From contig NZ_CP062500.1 of assembly GCF_014879975.1 (NCBI RefSeq), positions 434,001 through 498,000 of the forward strand: a DNA stretch of 64,000 bases. The letters run 5' to 3'. Made by a program: the position numbers and the translations under genes. The notes beneath the pieces were generated by a model, which had not been told where the DNA came from, made no database searches, and saw only the letters and a program-made list of their open reading frames with translations. Every line of letters begins with the position of its first letter. Position 1 is the first letter of the stretch. This stretch comes from Vibrio bathopelagicus (lineage in GTDB: Bacteria; Pseudomonadota; Gammaproteobacteria; Enterobacterales; Vibrionaceae). Of the stretch, positions 63,952-64,000 are shown in pieces.

Positions 63952-63994
63952 TTTTGTAACCCAATGTGCGCTTTGCCTCATGATTGTTACAAAA
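63952..63994. promoter_or_regulatory. Inverted repeat in the region upstream of the next operon
   Basis: TTTTGTAAC (63952-63960) and GTTACAAAA (63986-63994) are a perfect 9-bp inverted pair 25 nt apart at the right window edge. In other vibrios the petABC genes follow rpsI, so this may be part of their control region; that gene is not visible here. Confidence 0.4.
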
Positions 63995-64000
63995 AGGTAG

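Noticed and set aside
1..64000. Mobile elements, prophage, integron attC sites or CRISPR
   Set aside because: No transposase, integrase, phage gene or regularly spaced repeat was seen; nearly all genes are conserved housekeeping functions in a familiar order.

Overview
This window reads as a core chromosomal segment of a marine Vibrio (Vibrionaceae, gammaproteobacteria). Three things point there: the paired gspA-gspB genes away from the main type II secretion cluster, a glycosyltransferase of the MJ1255/VC2487 family, and long runs of gene order shared with both Vibrio and Escherichia coli. I recognise almost every gene. I see no prophage, insertion sequence, integron or CRISPR array.

1-17 kb, branched-chain amino acid region. 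The 5' part of leuA runs off the left edge on the minus strand, behind a complete leucine attenuator (promoter, 20-residue leader peptide rich in Leu codons, terminator). A tetR-MFP-RND efflux operon with two TetR-type operators follows, then a PAP2 phosphatase, the glycosyltransferase, leuO, an acyl-CoA synthetase and ilvIH. In E. coli leuA, leuO and ilvIH are neighbours, so about 7.7 kb of other genes separates leu from leuO here. A Cache-PAS-GGDEF diguanylate cyclase and a 43-residue membrane protein gene close the region.

17-24 kb, sugar and amino-sugar metabolism. A GntR-family regulator and pykF are on the minus strand. A DeoR-family regulator and glmS are on the plus strand, followed by convergent metY.

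24-35 kb, macromolecular synthesis and cell envelope. tRNA-Ile2(CAU) and the rpsU-yqeY-dnaG-rpoD operon (minus strand) face tsaD and an alpha/beta hydrolase. Then come plsY, folB-folK-uppP and cca.

35-50 kb. gspAB, ygiM, a PiT phosphate transporter with its PhoU-like partner, the triphosphatase/CHAD gene ygiF, a K+ channel, a chemoreceptor, glnE and hldE.

50-58 kb. tolC diverges from nudF-yqiB-cpdA-yqiA, which leads into parE-parC.

58-64 kb. degS, degQ and zapG (minus strand) diverge from zapE and the rplM-rpsI ribosomal operon. From 24 to 64 kb the genes mostly follow E. coli blocks (rpoD-tsaD-plsY-folB-uppP-cca-ygiM-ygiF-glnE-hldE, tolC-nudF-parE, degS-degQ-zapG-zapE-rplM-rpsI), with Vibrio-specific insertions.

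No clearly new multi-gene system is visible. The best leads are regulatory or small: paired TetR operators 63 bp apart; an unrecognised 43-residue membrane protein with inverted repeats upstream; a PAP2/glycosyltransferase pair; a sigmaE-like promoter and leader hairpin at degQ; palindromes between tolC and nudF; a GNRA-loop hairpin before rplM; and a PiT/PhoU-like/CYTH-CHAD phosphate neighbourhood.
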